Source: JAZDLO01 sp043801935
Lineage (GTDB): Bacteria > Actinomycetota > Thermoleophilia > RBG-16-64-13
DNA: 48,043 nt
Assembly: GCA_043801935.1 (NCBI GenBank)
Contig: JAZDLO010000065.1
Coordinates: forward strand, 1 to 48,043
Direction of reading: 5' to 3'
The notes beneath the pieces are model-generated. The model had not been told where the DNA came from. It saw only the letters and a list, made by a program, of their open reading frames with translations, and did not search any database. This document shows, piece after piece, positions 31,890 to 39,647 of the stretch (position 1 is the stretch's first letter; every line of letters starts with the position of its first letter). The translations under genes and the position numbers were made by a program.

Positions 31890-32471
31890 ATGTTCACGGT
31901 CGTACACCTTGTTGCACTTCTCGCAGCGTACACGTACGCAGTGCTCTTCCCCCTCACCATGGTCGAGGGCCCTATCGTGACGATCCTTGCCGGGTACCTG
32001 GCCTTTCTGGGTTACGTTAACCTTTTCTTGGTCTATGCCGTTGTTGTGGCCGGAGACCTGACGAGCGATCTGTTGTGGTACGCGGCCGGGCGCTGGGGCC
32101 GTCGTCGCTACACGGGGAAGTGGGGGAGGTACATCGGCATCACGCCGGAACGCCTGCTTCGCATCGAGAAACACTTTGAGAGACACAGTGGAAAGACGCT
32201 TGTCCTGGGCAAGCTGACTCAGGCGGTGGGTGCTCTGATCCTTGTTGGGGCTGGAGCCGCCAGAGTCCGGCCACGGAGATTCATCGTCTTCAATCTGCTG
32301 GCGACACTGCCGAAGTCGTTGCTCCTCCTGCTTTTCGGATACTACTTCGGAAAAGCCTACAGCCAGGCCGGTTCGCTCCTGAACTACGTCGCGTTGGGAA
32401 CGTTAGTCCTGGCCCTCCTGGCAGCCGTGACCTATCTGATCCCCCGGCGGTTCGCCCGGCAATTCCGGTGA
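31890..32471 (+). CDS. DedA/SNARE-associated family membrane protein
   Basis: This 193-aa integral membrane protein of the DedA superfamily has hydrophobic segments near residues 3-25, 28-60, 130-150 and 165-185, and carries the family motif region FPLTMVEGPIVTILAGYLAF and GDLTSDLLWYAAGRWGRRRY. DedA proteins are scramblase-like or flippase-like and affect membrane lipid recycling (undecaprenyl phosphate, phospholipids) and resistance to cationic peptides. The start at 31890 is preferred over 31815 because it lies downstream of the inferred transcription start. It is followed 49 nt later by the GT4 gene in one operon. It is shorter than typical DedA proteins at the C-terminus. Confidence 0.85.
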   Translation: MFTVVHLVALLAAYTYAVLFPLTMVEGPIVTILAGYLAFLGYVNLFLVYAVVVAGDLTSDLLWYAAGRWGRRRYTGKWGRYIGITPERLLRIEKHFERHSGKTLVLGKLTQAVGALILVGAGAARVRPRRFIVFNLLATLPKSLLLLLFGYYFGKAYSQAGSLLNYVALGTLVLALLAAVTYLIPRRFARQFR

Positions 32472-32520
32472 TCACAGCTTTCAACGTGGCAACAGAACGG
32501 AACACGGAAATGGGGACATC

Positions 32521-33753
32521 ATGAGAGTGCTCATAACGACCGACAGCTACTATCCTCAGGTAAACGGGGCCTCCTACTTCGGCCAACGGCTGGCGGGCAG
32601 CTTGAGGGACCGCGGGCACGCCGTCCTCGTGACAGCACCTGGGACATCTCTGAGGTCCGGCTATGCGACGGTCGCCGGCATCGAGGTATTCGGCGTGAGC
32701 TCTGCCCCCGTCTTTTTCTACACGGGCATGCGCGTCGCGGTGCCGGTGAATCTCGAAAGGATGACTCGCAAGGTCATGCGCGCTTTCCAGCCGGACGTCG
32801 TCCACGCTCAAGGCCACTTCACCGTCTCGAAAGCAGTCATCCAAAACGCCAAGAAGGTCGGCATCCCTGTGGTCGGGACGAATCACTTCATGCCGGAGAA
32901 CCTCACCCACTATGCTCATGTTCCATCGAGGATGGATGCTAGGCTACAGCGATGGCTCTGGACCCAGTTCCGCCGAGTGTATGAGGGCGTGGACACAGTG
33001 ACTACGCCGACCAATACTGCGGCTATCTACATGAAAACGAACGGTTTTGGAAGGGAGATCCGCGTAGTTTCCAACGGGATCGACCTGAAACGTTTCAATC
33101 CTGAGCAGGCCATGTGTGGGTTCAGAGAGAAACACTCGCTTCCCGACGTGCCGCTCCTTCTTTATGTCGGACGACTGGACAAAGAGAAGAACCTCGATCT
33201 GGTCCTGCGCGCCTTGGCCCTGGTTCCGAAGGAGGTGCCCATACATTTTGCCATCGCGGGAACCGGCGCACGCCGAGAGCAGTTGGAGAAGTTTGCAGTT
33301 GAACTGCGCCTGGGCGAGCGAGCCACATTCCTCGGCTTCGTCCCTGACCAGGACATGCCCGCTCTCTACTGTGCCGCTCACTGCTTCGTCATGGCGGGCA
33401 CGGCGGAACTGCAGAGCATTGCCACGATGGAGGCGATGGCCTCCGGATTGCCGGTACTAGCCGTCGATGCGGTGGCTCTGCCGGAACTGGTGCACACGGG
33501 GGAGAATGGCTACCTGTTCGAGCGCGGCAACGCGGACATGCTCTCCGCCCAGATGCGCCGCCTCTTCACCGATCCGGGACTGCATCGCAGCATGGCTCAA
33601 GAGAGTCTGAGGATCATCCAGGAGCATGCCGTCGATCGTGCTATTGACGAATTCGAGGCCTCCTACGAGGCAGTCGCCTGCGCCAGACCGCTGACTCAGG
33701 CCAATCCTGGCACGACCCGCCGGAGGTCGATGGCGCCCTCTCTGACGAGGTAG
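32521..33753 (+). CDS. GT4 family glycosyltransferase
   Basis: This 410-aa GT-B glycosyltransferase has the N-terminal nucleotide-independent half (MRVLITTDSYYPQVNGASYF, DVVHAQGHFTVSKAV, TNHFMPENLTHY) and a C-terminal donor-binding half (LLYVGRLDKEKNLDLVLRAL, FLGFVPDQDMPALYCAAHCF). The EX7E motif is in GTAELQSIATMEAMASGLP. The pattern and the NHFMPEN segment resemble glycosyltransferases that add glucose or mannose to diacylglycerol or phosphatidylinositol. The pairing with DedA and the shared promoter point to membrane glycolipid synthesis. Acceptor and sugar are inferred, not shown. The C-terminal 20 residues are basic and variable, overlapping an antisense frame. Confidence 0.88.
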   Translation: MRVLITTDSYYPQVNGASYFGQRLAGSLRDRGHAVLVTAPGTSLRSGYATVAGIEVFGVSSAPVFFYTGMRVAVPVNLERMTRKVMRAFQPDVVHAQGHFTVSKAVIQNAKKVGIPVVGTNHFMPENLTHYAHVPSRMDARLQRWLWTQFRRVYEGVDTVTTPTNTAAIYMKTNGFGREIRVVSNGIDLKRFNPEQAMCGFREKHSLPDVPLLLYVGRLDKEKNLDLVLRALALVPKEVPIHFAIAGTGARREQLEKFAVELRLGERATFLGFVPDQDMPALYCAAHCFVMAGTAELQSIATMEAMASGLPVLAVDAVALPELVHTGENGYLFERGNADMLSAQMRRLFTDPGLHRSMAQESLRIIQEHAVDRAIDEFEASYEAVACARPLTQANPGTTRRRSMAPSLTR

Positions 33754-33905
33754 CCTCTCGTCTCAGCGCGCAGCTCACCAGAATCAATCATGCCTTCCCC
33801 AATGGGATAGATGCGAGCGCAGGCTGCGCAGGTGAGAGAGTCGCGTCCATCCTCTACTCGGGCTCTTCGGTTGGCTTCGCTGCTTCGGCTCGGACGGAGG
33901 GGCAT
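33696..33905 (-). CDS. Possible small Trm112/UPF0434-like protein or remnant
   Basis: This 69-aa frame contains LTCAACARIYPIGEGMIDSGE, which resembles the second half of Trm112/UPF0434-type zinc proteins (CxxCxxxYPIxxGxP). The first CxxC half of that fold is absent and no ribosome-binding site is visible before the ATG at 33905. It overlaps the end of the GT4 gene on the opposite strand. It may be a decayed gene. An authentic short gene is possible but not favoured. Confidence 0.3.
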   Translation of the reverse strand: MPLRPSRSSEANRRARVEDGRDSLTCAACARIYPIGEGMIDSGELRAETRGYLVREGAIDLRRVVPGLA

Positions 33906-33922
33906 CTGCGGGCGTGCAGCCT

Positions 33923-33970
33923 CGTCCCGTCCCTCGCAAGCGCCCCACAGCGGGGGGCCGGGGCGGGACG
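33923..33970 (-). terminator. Hairpin after the ABC-exporter operon
   Basis: CGTCCCG (33923-33929) pairs with CGGGACG (33964-33970), and inner CCCC/GGGG runs (33942-33956) add a second stem. It lies just beyond the stop of the lipoprotein gene at 33986, in the right place to end the minus-strand ABC operon. No T-tract. Confidence 0.5.
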
Positions 33971-33985
33971 AAGGCTCCGACTAGA

Positions 33986-34588
33986 TCATTCGCCGGCTTT
34001 TTCTCCGGTTCCCACTGCCTTGATGGCCTCACCCATCACCGGCTTGTAGCCCGCGGCGCTGACTTCGATAGAGATCACAACTTCGTTCGCGGACGTCCGA
34101 TAAAGGCTGTAGGTGTTCTCCGGGTAGTGGCCCGCTCCGGTCTCATTGTCAAAATAGACGGTACCCTCGGTTCCTGGCGCCAGCGAGAAGCCGGTCAGTT
34201 TCTGGTAATACCCCTCGGTCTTCTGTGTGGTCGAATCGATCATCTGGTAGAAGAGCTCAAGGTCGGTCAGCGTGTCCGCGCTCGTGTTCTTGAGGGTGAC
34301 CTGCAGCCGATCGGTAAGGTCCTTCTTGGTGACCGGGTCCACGTTGTTTTCCACCATGGCCGAGGTGATCTGAAGGCCTTCCTGGGTCGCATTGTTGACG
34401 ATGGGGTTCTTGGCCACCGGGATAACCTGGGTGGAACCTTGGGTGGCGGTCACCTGAGGCGCGGTGTTCTGGGTCGCACCACTCTGGGTGGTGGCGCCGG
34501 TCTGTGAGGCGGAGCAGCCTGCAACAGCGAGCACTCCGACAACAAGCGCCGCCATACCTACGATACCTACGAGTCGTCTTGCTTTCAT
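33986..34588 (-). CDS. Lipoprotein of the ABC-exporter operon
   Basis: This 200-aa lipoprotein has a signal peptide and lipobox (LAVAG-Cys25), a Gln/Thr/Ser-rich linker with repeated ATTQSGATQNT-like units, and a beta-rich C-terminal domain (LQVTLKNTSADTLTDLELFYQ, TEGTVYFDNETGAG). This resembles DUF4352/FxLYD-type extracytoplasmic immunoglobulin-like domains, which bind ligands near transporters. It is the last gene of the ATPase-permease-permease operon, with the permease stop and its ATG nearly touching. It may be a substrate-binding or accessory subunit. The family is uncertain. Confidence 0.82.
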   Translation of the reverse strand: MKARRLVGIVGMAALVVGVLAVAGCSASQTGATTQSGATQNTAPQVTATQGSTQVIPVAKNPIVNNATQEGLQITSAMVENNVDPVTKKDLTDRLQVTLKNTSADTLTDLELFYQMIDSTTQKTEGYYQKLTGFSLAPGTEGTVYFDNETGAGHYPENTYSLYRTSANEVVISIEVSAAGYKPVMGEAIKAVGTGEKAGE

Positions 34589-34589
34589 C

Positions 34590-35561
34590 TCATGCCTTTC
34601 TGAGTAGGTTATGCTTCTTGCTTTGAGTCACCGCTAGGCTGGCGGCCGCTCCCAGTCCGCCTATGAGCCATGCGATGTTCGGCCACATATCCTTTCCAAT
34701 GAAGCCAAAGGGTTGCTGGTTGTATTTGTCCTTCACGCCGAGGTAGGCGAAGCTGGCTCGCTCGAAGTGCTTGCTGATGGACATCTCCTCAATGAGGTTC
34801 CGGGTCGTTTCGTAGCCGGAAAAGTGCGCCATGACCGCCTGCTCGTGGGGCTTGTCCACCTGCAGGCTCTGGAAGAGCCCTCCGGGGACCTGATTGTCCG
34901 GGTCCATCGTGTCCCCGATCTGCGGGATGATGAGGACGAATCCGAGCCACAGGATGAGACCGATCACGAGTGCGGTGCTGAGCTGCCTGGTGCGGCCGGC
35001 CAGCCAGTAAGAGAAGGCGCTCCACATGAGTAGGTGCACCCATGAAAGACCGAGTGCTGTCGCCAGCTTGGCCAGTTCCACCACCGAGAGAAATGTTCCT
35101 CCGACGATGCGGATCGATGCGAACATGACCACACCCAGGGCCAGGATCACCACCAGCCATACTGCGGCCACGGACAGCAGCTTCCCAGCTGCCACCGAGG
35201 AATTCCTGATTGGACGACTGAAGAGCAGCCGGAGCGTGCCCCTGTTCTTCTCCTTGGCCGCCAGGCCGTACCCAATGATGATGGCCAGTATCGAACCGAT
35301 GATCTCCAAGTACTCGATGGCGCCCCGTAGCAGCTGGAGCGGGAACAGTTGAGGCGGGTTGACGTTTGCTGCCTGGCCGGCCTTGGTCATGGCGTCGACG
35401 TAGCTCTGATAATCGAGCACTTTCGCGTGGAAAGCCGCCGCTGCGACGATCACCGACACTACGATGACCACGCTGAGCCCGCCGATGAGCAGGAGCAGCA
35501 GCCGGTTCCTCAGTGCGTCCCGCAGTTCTTTGCGAAAGAACACCAGCGTGGGGCTATTCAT
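34590..35561 (-). CDS. ABC-2 type exporter permease, second subunit
   Basis: This 323-aa permease has a short cytoplasmic N-terminus (TLVFFRKELRDALRNRLLLLL), TM1 near residues 20-45, a roughly 60-residue loop, and five further hydrophobic segments near 92-115, 130-150, 160-185, 195-215 and 290-310. This is the NosY/ABC2_membrane_5-like layout. The RGTLRLLFSRPIRNSSVAAGK block after TM2 is typical of these exporters. It overlaps the preceding permease gene by 8 nt. The two dissimilar permeases presumably form a heterodimer with the ATPase at 36456. Confidence 0.9.
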   Translation of the reverse strand: MNSPTLVFFRKELRDALRNRLLLLLIGGLSVVIVVSVIVAAAAFHAKVLDYQSYVDAMTKAGQAANVNPPQLFPLQLLRGAIEYLEIIGSILAIIIGYGLAAKEKNRGTLRLLFSRPIRNSSVAAGKLLSVAAVWLVVILALGVVMFASIRIVGGTFLSVVELAKLATALGLSWVHLLMWSAFSYWLAGRTRQLSTALVIGLILWLGFVLIIPQIGDTMDPDNQVPGGLFQSLQVDKPHEQAVMAHFSGYETTRNLIEEMSISKHFERASFAYLGVKDKYNQQPFGFIGKDMWPNIAWLIGGLGAAASLAVTQSKKHNLLRKA

Positions 35562-36459
35562 ATAGGGGCCTCCTCATGGATGAGCGAGCCGTCCAGAGAA
35601 GCACTCCCAAAGCGAAGACGGCGACGATCCCGAGGGATAGGAGATCTCCCCTTACTGCGGTCGAGCTGACGTCTTGCAGTTGCAGGATGACAGCGCTCGC
35701 GTGCTTGAAATGTTCGGTTATCGAGAGAGGCTGCAATATCGTGTGATTGACGCGGGAAAACAGGTCGGACGTAGCCGCGACCCCGGGGACAGGGTTGAGC
35801 AGCGCCGTGGGGTTCTGCGCGGTGCCCAATTGCGGGATGACGAAGGTCACAACAACCCAGATAAGGATGGGGATCAGCAAAGCGGTAGATTCGTGGCGGC
35901 TGTTAGCGCCGGCGATCATCCCTACGACGGAGAAAGGCAATAGGAACACCCACGCGAGTGCGAAAAAACCGAGAAGAATGACCGTCGGCGTCAGAGTGAG
36001 CGGGGTGCCCGATATCACCCAGATGCTGAACCAGCTCGCAATCAACGCGGCTAGGAGGACGACACCCATCCAGGCCTGCGCGCCCAGCAGCTTACCTAAC
36101 AAATACGACCGCCGCCCTATCGGGCGCGAAAGGATCAGGTCAGTCACCCCGGCCTTCCGATCCCGCACTCCTGCCCGCACTCCGACGACCACCGCCAGCA
36201 GCGCCCCGATGAGGACGATGTAGATGACGGTGTTCTTGACCACATCCAGCGCCGAAGCGCTCGCGAACGGGTTGGGAATGTCGCGGCCTATTTGGAGCAC
36301 CGTTTCGTTGTAGACACTCATGACGGTGTGATGCGACGACCAGCCGATCGCGGCGGAAGCCACCGTCATCCCCAAAAAGACCACGAGCAGGGCGATGGCC
36401 AGACGCTCCCGACCGGCGGATTTGGTCTCCTGCTTAGCGACGGCGAAGAAGGCGCTCAC
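35554..36459 (-). CDS. ABC-2 type exporter permease, first subunit
   Basis: This 301-aa permease has six predicted membrane segments (near residues 22-42, 80-105, 140-160, 170-195, 200-220 and 265-290) and the same coupling-helix block, RKAGVTDLILSRPIGRRSYLLGK, as its partner. Length and layout match NosY-like ABC-2 permeases. It is co-translated with the ATPase (4-nt overlap) and the second permease (8-nt overlap). In similar operons such exporters move lipids, antibiotics or peptides; the substrate is not determined here. Confidence 0.9.
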   Translation of the reverse strand: MSAFFAVAKQETKSAGRERLAIALLVVFLGMTVASAAIGWSSHHTVMSVYNETVLQIGRDIPNPFASASALDVVKNTVIYIVLIGALLAVVVGVRAGVRDRKAGVTDLILSRPIGRRSYLLGKLLGAQAWMGVVLLAALIASWFSIWVISGTPLTLTPTVILLGFFALAWVFLLPFSVVGMIAGANSRHESTALLIPILIWVVVTFVIPQLGTAQNPTALLNPVPGVAATSDLFSRVNHTILQPLSITEHFKHASAVILQLQDVSSTAVRGDLLSLGIVAVFALGVLLWTARSSMRRPLYE

Positions 36460-37187
36460 GCTTCGCCCGCGTCGATGCGCAGGTAGATCTCCTCGAGGGA
36501 ATCCTGTGCCGGGAAAGAGCGCAGGGTGCGTTCGAGAGAGTCGTGATAGATGAGATCTCCGGCGCGCAGGATGCCGATGCTCTTGCAGGTCTTGGTGACC
36601 TCGGCGAGCAGGTGGGTGTTCATGAATATGGTCATGCCCAACTCGGTGTTGAGGCGGACTATCGTGTCGCGAAGCATCTTGACCCCGGTCGGATCGAGAC
36701 CGGAAGTCGGTTCGTCGAGAAACAGGACGGACGGCTGGTGGAGGATGGCCTGGGCGATGCCGACGCGCTGGCGCATTCCCTTGCTGAAGGTGGAGAGGCG
36801 CTCCCTTTCATGGCCCTCGAAATCGAGGAAGCTCAGCACATCGCGGATCCTCCCGCCCGGCTTAGGGATGCCGGAGAGGCGGGCGAAGAAGGTCAGGTTC
36901 TCGACCAGAGAGAGGGCATCGTAGAACTCCACGTTCTCGGGCAGATAGCCGATGGAGCTCCGCACCTGCGCGCTGTCTTTGGCGACGTCGTGACCGTTCA
37001 CCTCAGCGCGGCCGCCTGAAGGGTCGAGCAAGGTCGTCAATATGTTCACTGTGGTGGTCTTACCGGCCCCGTTGTGGCCGAGCAGACCGAACACCTCGCC
37101 TTCGGGCACTTCGAGACTCAAATGGGCAAGGGCTGTCTTGCCGTTGTACTTCTTGGTCAGATCATCCGTTCTGATGGCCACGCTCAT
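36456..37187 (-). CDS. ABC transporter ATP-binding protein
   Basis: This 243-aa ATPase powers the two downstream permeases. Walker A is GHNGAGKTT (about residues 37-45), the Q-loop region is IGYLPENVEF, the signature is FSKGMRQRVG and Walker B is VLFLDEPTSGLDP. It belongs to the CcmA/NatA/DRA-type ABC-2 exporter ATPases. The start at 37187 has TAGGAG upstream, and the region above carries a YTCAT promoter (37225-37256), so the whole exporter operon is probably under the same control as the two-component systems. Confidence 0.94.
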   Translation of the reverse strand: MSVAIRTDDLTKKYNGKTALAHLSLEVPEGEVFGLLGHNGAGKTTTVNILTTLLDPSGGRAEVNGHDVAKDSAQVRSSIGYLPENVEFYDALSLVENLTFFARLSGIPKPGGRIRDVLSFLDFEGHERERLSTFSKGMRQRVGIAQAILHQPSVLFLDEPTSGLDPTGVKMLRDTIVRLNTELGMTIFMNTHLLAEVTKTCKSIGILRAGDLIYHDSLERTLRSFPAQDSLEEIYLRIDAGEA

Positions 37188-37224
37188 CTGTACTCCTACA
37201 AAGGTCAGCCTTAGCTTTCCACTC

Positions 37225-37256
37225 AGGCTAGCTGCGCAGGATGAAAGACAGATGAG
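37225..37256 (-). promoter_or_regulatory. YTCAT direct-repeat promoter of ABC exporter operon
   Basis: On the coding strand: CTCAT-N6-TTCAT (37256-37241), 10 nt, TAGCCT (37230-37225), then a leader of about 40 nt to the ATG at 37187. It is a hybrid site: the first half-site is the CTCAT form found at 31.2 kb, the second is the TTCAT form found at 39.5 kb. Confidence 0.65.
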
Positions 37257-37372
37257 GCGAATCAGCCAGTTTGTTCACTTTAGCGGGAGGGCTCGTTTGC
37301 GGATCGGCTCGCGCGCGAGCCGGGTGCTCGTCCGACCGGCGCAGGCTGAAGACCATGATCGACGACTCTTGT

Positions 37373-38803
37373 TCAGTCCGCCGAGTCCGGCCCTCTCCCC
37401 AGGCTGACTGAGAACGTGGAGCCCTGTCCCTTCGTGCTTACGGCGGTCAGGGTGCCTCCATGGTTCTGAACGATCTGCCGGGCAAGAGCCAGGCCCAAGC
37501 CCGCGCCGGGGGCGGAGCGCGACGGGTCCGCCCTATAGAACCGTTCGAAGATACTGGGCAGTCGGTCGGCAGCGATGCCGAGGCCGGTGTCGGCCACGTC
37601 CACCACCACCGCGCCGGCGCGGTGGTGGGCAGAGACCCTGATCCCACCGCACTCGGTGAACTTGATGGCGTTGTCCAGCAGATTCAAGAATACGCGGATC
37701 AAGCTGTCGCTATCGCCCATGACAGTCAGACCCGGTTCTACCCGGCACCCTAACGAGAGATTCTTGGCTTCAGCCATTGGCCGCAACGCATCGACCACAT
37801 CCTCGACCAGCGTGGAGACATCGACCGGAGAGATCTCGGCCGGGATCGAGTGGGGGCCACGCGCCAACTGAAGTAGATCCTCAGCCAGGGCGCGGAGCCG
37901 GGCCGTCTCCTCGGCGAGGTCATCCAGGGCCAGCTCGTATTCTGCAGGGTCTCGGGGCTCAGAACGGATGACCCCGAGAATCGCCTCCATCGCCGCCAGC
38001 GGGGTGCGCAGCTCGTGGGAGGCGTCGGCTGTAAACCGGCGCTCCCGTTTGAAGGAGTCGTCGAGGCGTTCCAGCATCTCGTCGAACGTTGAGGCCAGGC
38101 GGCCGACTTCGTCATCGGTGCCGGACATGTCGATCCGGGCGGACAGATCCTGGGCCGATATCCGCCGGGCCGTCCTGGTGATAACGTCGATGGGTGCGAG
38201 CGCCCGTCTGGCCAGGAAGTAACCGGCCAGGCCCGCGCCCACCATGATGACAGCCCCTCCGGCGAACAGCGCCGCAAACAAGCGCTCCAGCGTGCCTGTA
38301 ACCGAGTCGAGACTGTGCACGACCTGTACGAAGCCCGCGAGGGTCGGACCCTCGAAGAGGGGCGACGTATACGCCCGATAGTCGCTGTCCTCTTCCGGAT
38401 CGGTGACGCTGGAAAAGATCGGACCGCCGTTCTTCACTGGGGTGAGGTCCGTTGTATCGGGCGGCATGTCCAACAGCTGGCCGAAGCCCCCTACCACCGC
38501 TCCGTTGGCGTCCATGTACCTCACTGTGTTGCCCTGAGCGAGCAGGGCCTCGAGCTCGTTGTTGTTCTCGCGCATGCTCTCCCCGAGAACGAGCTTGCCG
38601 TCGGCAGCAGTGATGGTGGACGCCGCAAGCGCGGCGCTCACCCGCAGGGAGTCATCGAGCCCGCTCCGCAGTCCCCGACCGACATCGATGTAGACATAGG
38701 TGCTGAAGAGCGCCAGCGCCACCAGCACCAGCGCCGCCACCCACAACCCGAAGCGGGTCCGCAGCGATGGGGTCCGCAGTCTCCACATGCCGCGCCGCAG
38801 CAT
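37373..38803 (-). CDS. Sensor histidine kinase, second envelope system
   Basis: This 476-aa kinase has TM1 near residues 17-37, an extracytoplasmic domain (about 38-175), TM2 near 176-198, HAMP to about 252, and HisKA with phospho-His263 (TADASHELRTPLAAM). The HATPase domain has NLLDNAIKFT, DTGLGIA and GLGLALARQ. Its extracytoplasmic domain contains acidic patches (TDPEEDSDYRAY). The start at 38803 lies 10 nt after the response-regulator stop; a second ATG five codons on is an alternative. It is similar in build to the kinase at 29054 but clearly diverged. Confidence 0.92.
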   Translation of the reverse strand: MLRRGMWRLRTPSLRTRFGLWVAALVLVALALFSTYVYIDVGRGLRSGLDDSLRVSAALAASTITAADGKLVLGESMRENNNELEALLAQGNTVRYMDANGAVVGGFGQLLDMPPDTTDLTPVKNGGPIFSSVTDPEEDSDYRAYTSPLFEGPTLAGFVQVVHSLDSVTGTLERLFAALFAGGAVIMVGAGLAGYFLARRALAPIDVITRTARRISAQDLSARIDMSGTDDEVGRLASTFDEMLERLDDSFKRERRFTADASHELRTPLAAMEAILGVIRSEPRDPAEYELALDDLAEETARLRALAEDLLQLARGPHSIPAEISPVDVSTLVEDVVDALRPMAEAKNLSLGCRVEPGLTVMGDSDSLIRVFLNLLDNAIKFTECGGIRVSAHHRAGAVVVDVADTGLGIAADRLPSIFERFYRADPSRSAPGAGLGLALARQIVQNHGGTLTAVSTKGQGSTFSVSLGRGPDSAD

Positions 38804-38813
38804 CTGGAGCGCT

Positions 38814-39497
38814 CTAGCCCTTCGGCTCTGGCTGGAGCCGGTAGCCGACGCCCCGGATGGTCTCGATCAATCTCGGCTCGAAGTCGTCATCCATCTTTCG
38901 GCGGAGATTGCGAATATACACATCGATCGCATTCGACTGGTGGAACACGTCATAGTCCCAAACGTGCTCGGTGATCATGGTGCGGGTGAGCACAAGGCCG
39001 ACGTTGCGCATGAGGTACTCGAGTATGGCGAACTCCCGGGCGGAGAGAAGGATCTTCCGCCCGCCTCGCGTTACCTGATGACTCGCCGGATCGAGCGAGA
39101 GGTCCTCGACGGTCAACACCGGAGCCCTGGGGGCCTCAGCCGCGCGTCGGGCGAGAGCGCGGAGACGGGCAAGCAATTCCTTCATCGCGAAGGGCTTGAC
39201 CAGATAGTCATCCGCGCCGGCGTCAAGACCGGCAACGCGGTCGTCGATGGTGTCCTTGGCCGTGAGCATGAGTATGGCCGCTCGCACTCCCCGCTTGCGA
39301 AGCTCTCGACAGACCGTTATGCCGTCGATCTCCGGCAGCATGATGTCCAACACGATCGCGTCGTATTCTGCCACACCGGCCCAGCGCAAGCCCTCCGGCC
39401 CGGTGAACGCGGCATCGACTGCGTGGCCTGACTCCTCCAGCCCGCGTCGGACGTAGGCTGAGATCTTTCGCTCGTCTTCTACGAGAAGAATGCGCAT
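38814..39497 (-). CDS. OmpR-family response regulator, second system
   Basis: This 227-aa regulator has acidic pocket EDE (7-9), phospho-acceptor Asp51 (AIVLDIMLPE), Lys in YLVKPF, and a winged-helix domain with recognition helix HQSNAIDVYIRNLRRKM and terminal ETIRGVGYRLQ. The ATG at 39497 gives the normal receiver N-terminus; the open frame extends far upstream but crosses the promoter. TACTAT ends 6 nt before this ATG, so the message is probably leaderless. The promoter carries TTCAT-N6-TTCAT, consistent with autoregulation. The operon partner is the kinase at 37373. Confidence 0.92.
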   Translation of the reverse strand: MRILLVEDERKISAYVRRGLEESGHAVDAAFTGPEGLRWAGVAEYDAIVLDIMLPEIDGITVCRELRKRGVRAAILMLTAKDTIDDRVAGLDAGADDYLVKPFAMKELLARLRALARRAAEAPRAPVLTVEDLSLDPASHQVTRGGRKILLSAREFAILEYLMRNVGLVLTRTMITEHVWDYDVFHQSNAIDVYIRNLRRKMDDDFEPRLIETIRGVGYRLQPEPKG

Positions 39498-39503
39498 GAC
39501 CGC

Positions 39504-39535
39504 ATAGTATCCCCCAAACATGAAAAAGAAATGAA
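39504..39535 (-). promoter_or_regulatory. YTCAT direct-repeat promoter of second response regulator
   Basis: On the coding strand: TTCAT-N6-TTCAT (39535-39520), 10 nt (GTTTGGGGGA), TACTAT (39509-39504), 6 nt, then ATG at 39497. The TACTAT hexamer is a good actinobacterial -10. Layout down to the start codon is the same as for the first regulator. Confidence 0.65.
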
Positions 39536-39579
39536 GGCAGGTACCAACGACCCCGGGCGCGACTGTTTCGCGTCTGGCG

Positions 39580-39611
39580 TTCATGCGTTCTTCATGCGAG
39601 CCGACTAAAGT
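39580..39611 (+). promoter_or_regulatory. YTCAT direct-repeat promoter of PAP2 gene
   Basis: TTCAT-N6-TTCAT (39580-39595), 10 nt, then TAAAGT (39606-39611). It is divergent from the second regulator's promoter. Transcription would start near 39618, giving a leader of about 30 nt to the GTG at 39648. Confidence 0.65.
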
Positions 39612-39647
39612 CGTTGTCGATCGCTGAAGATCGATGGGGAATGGTTC

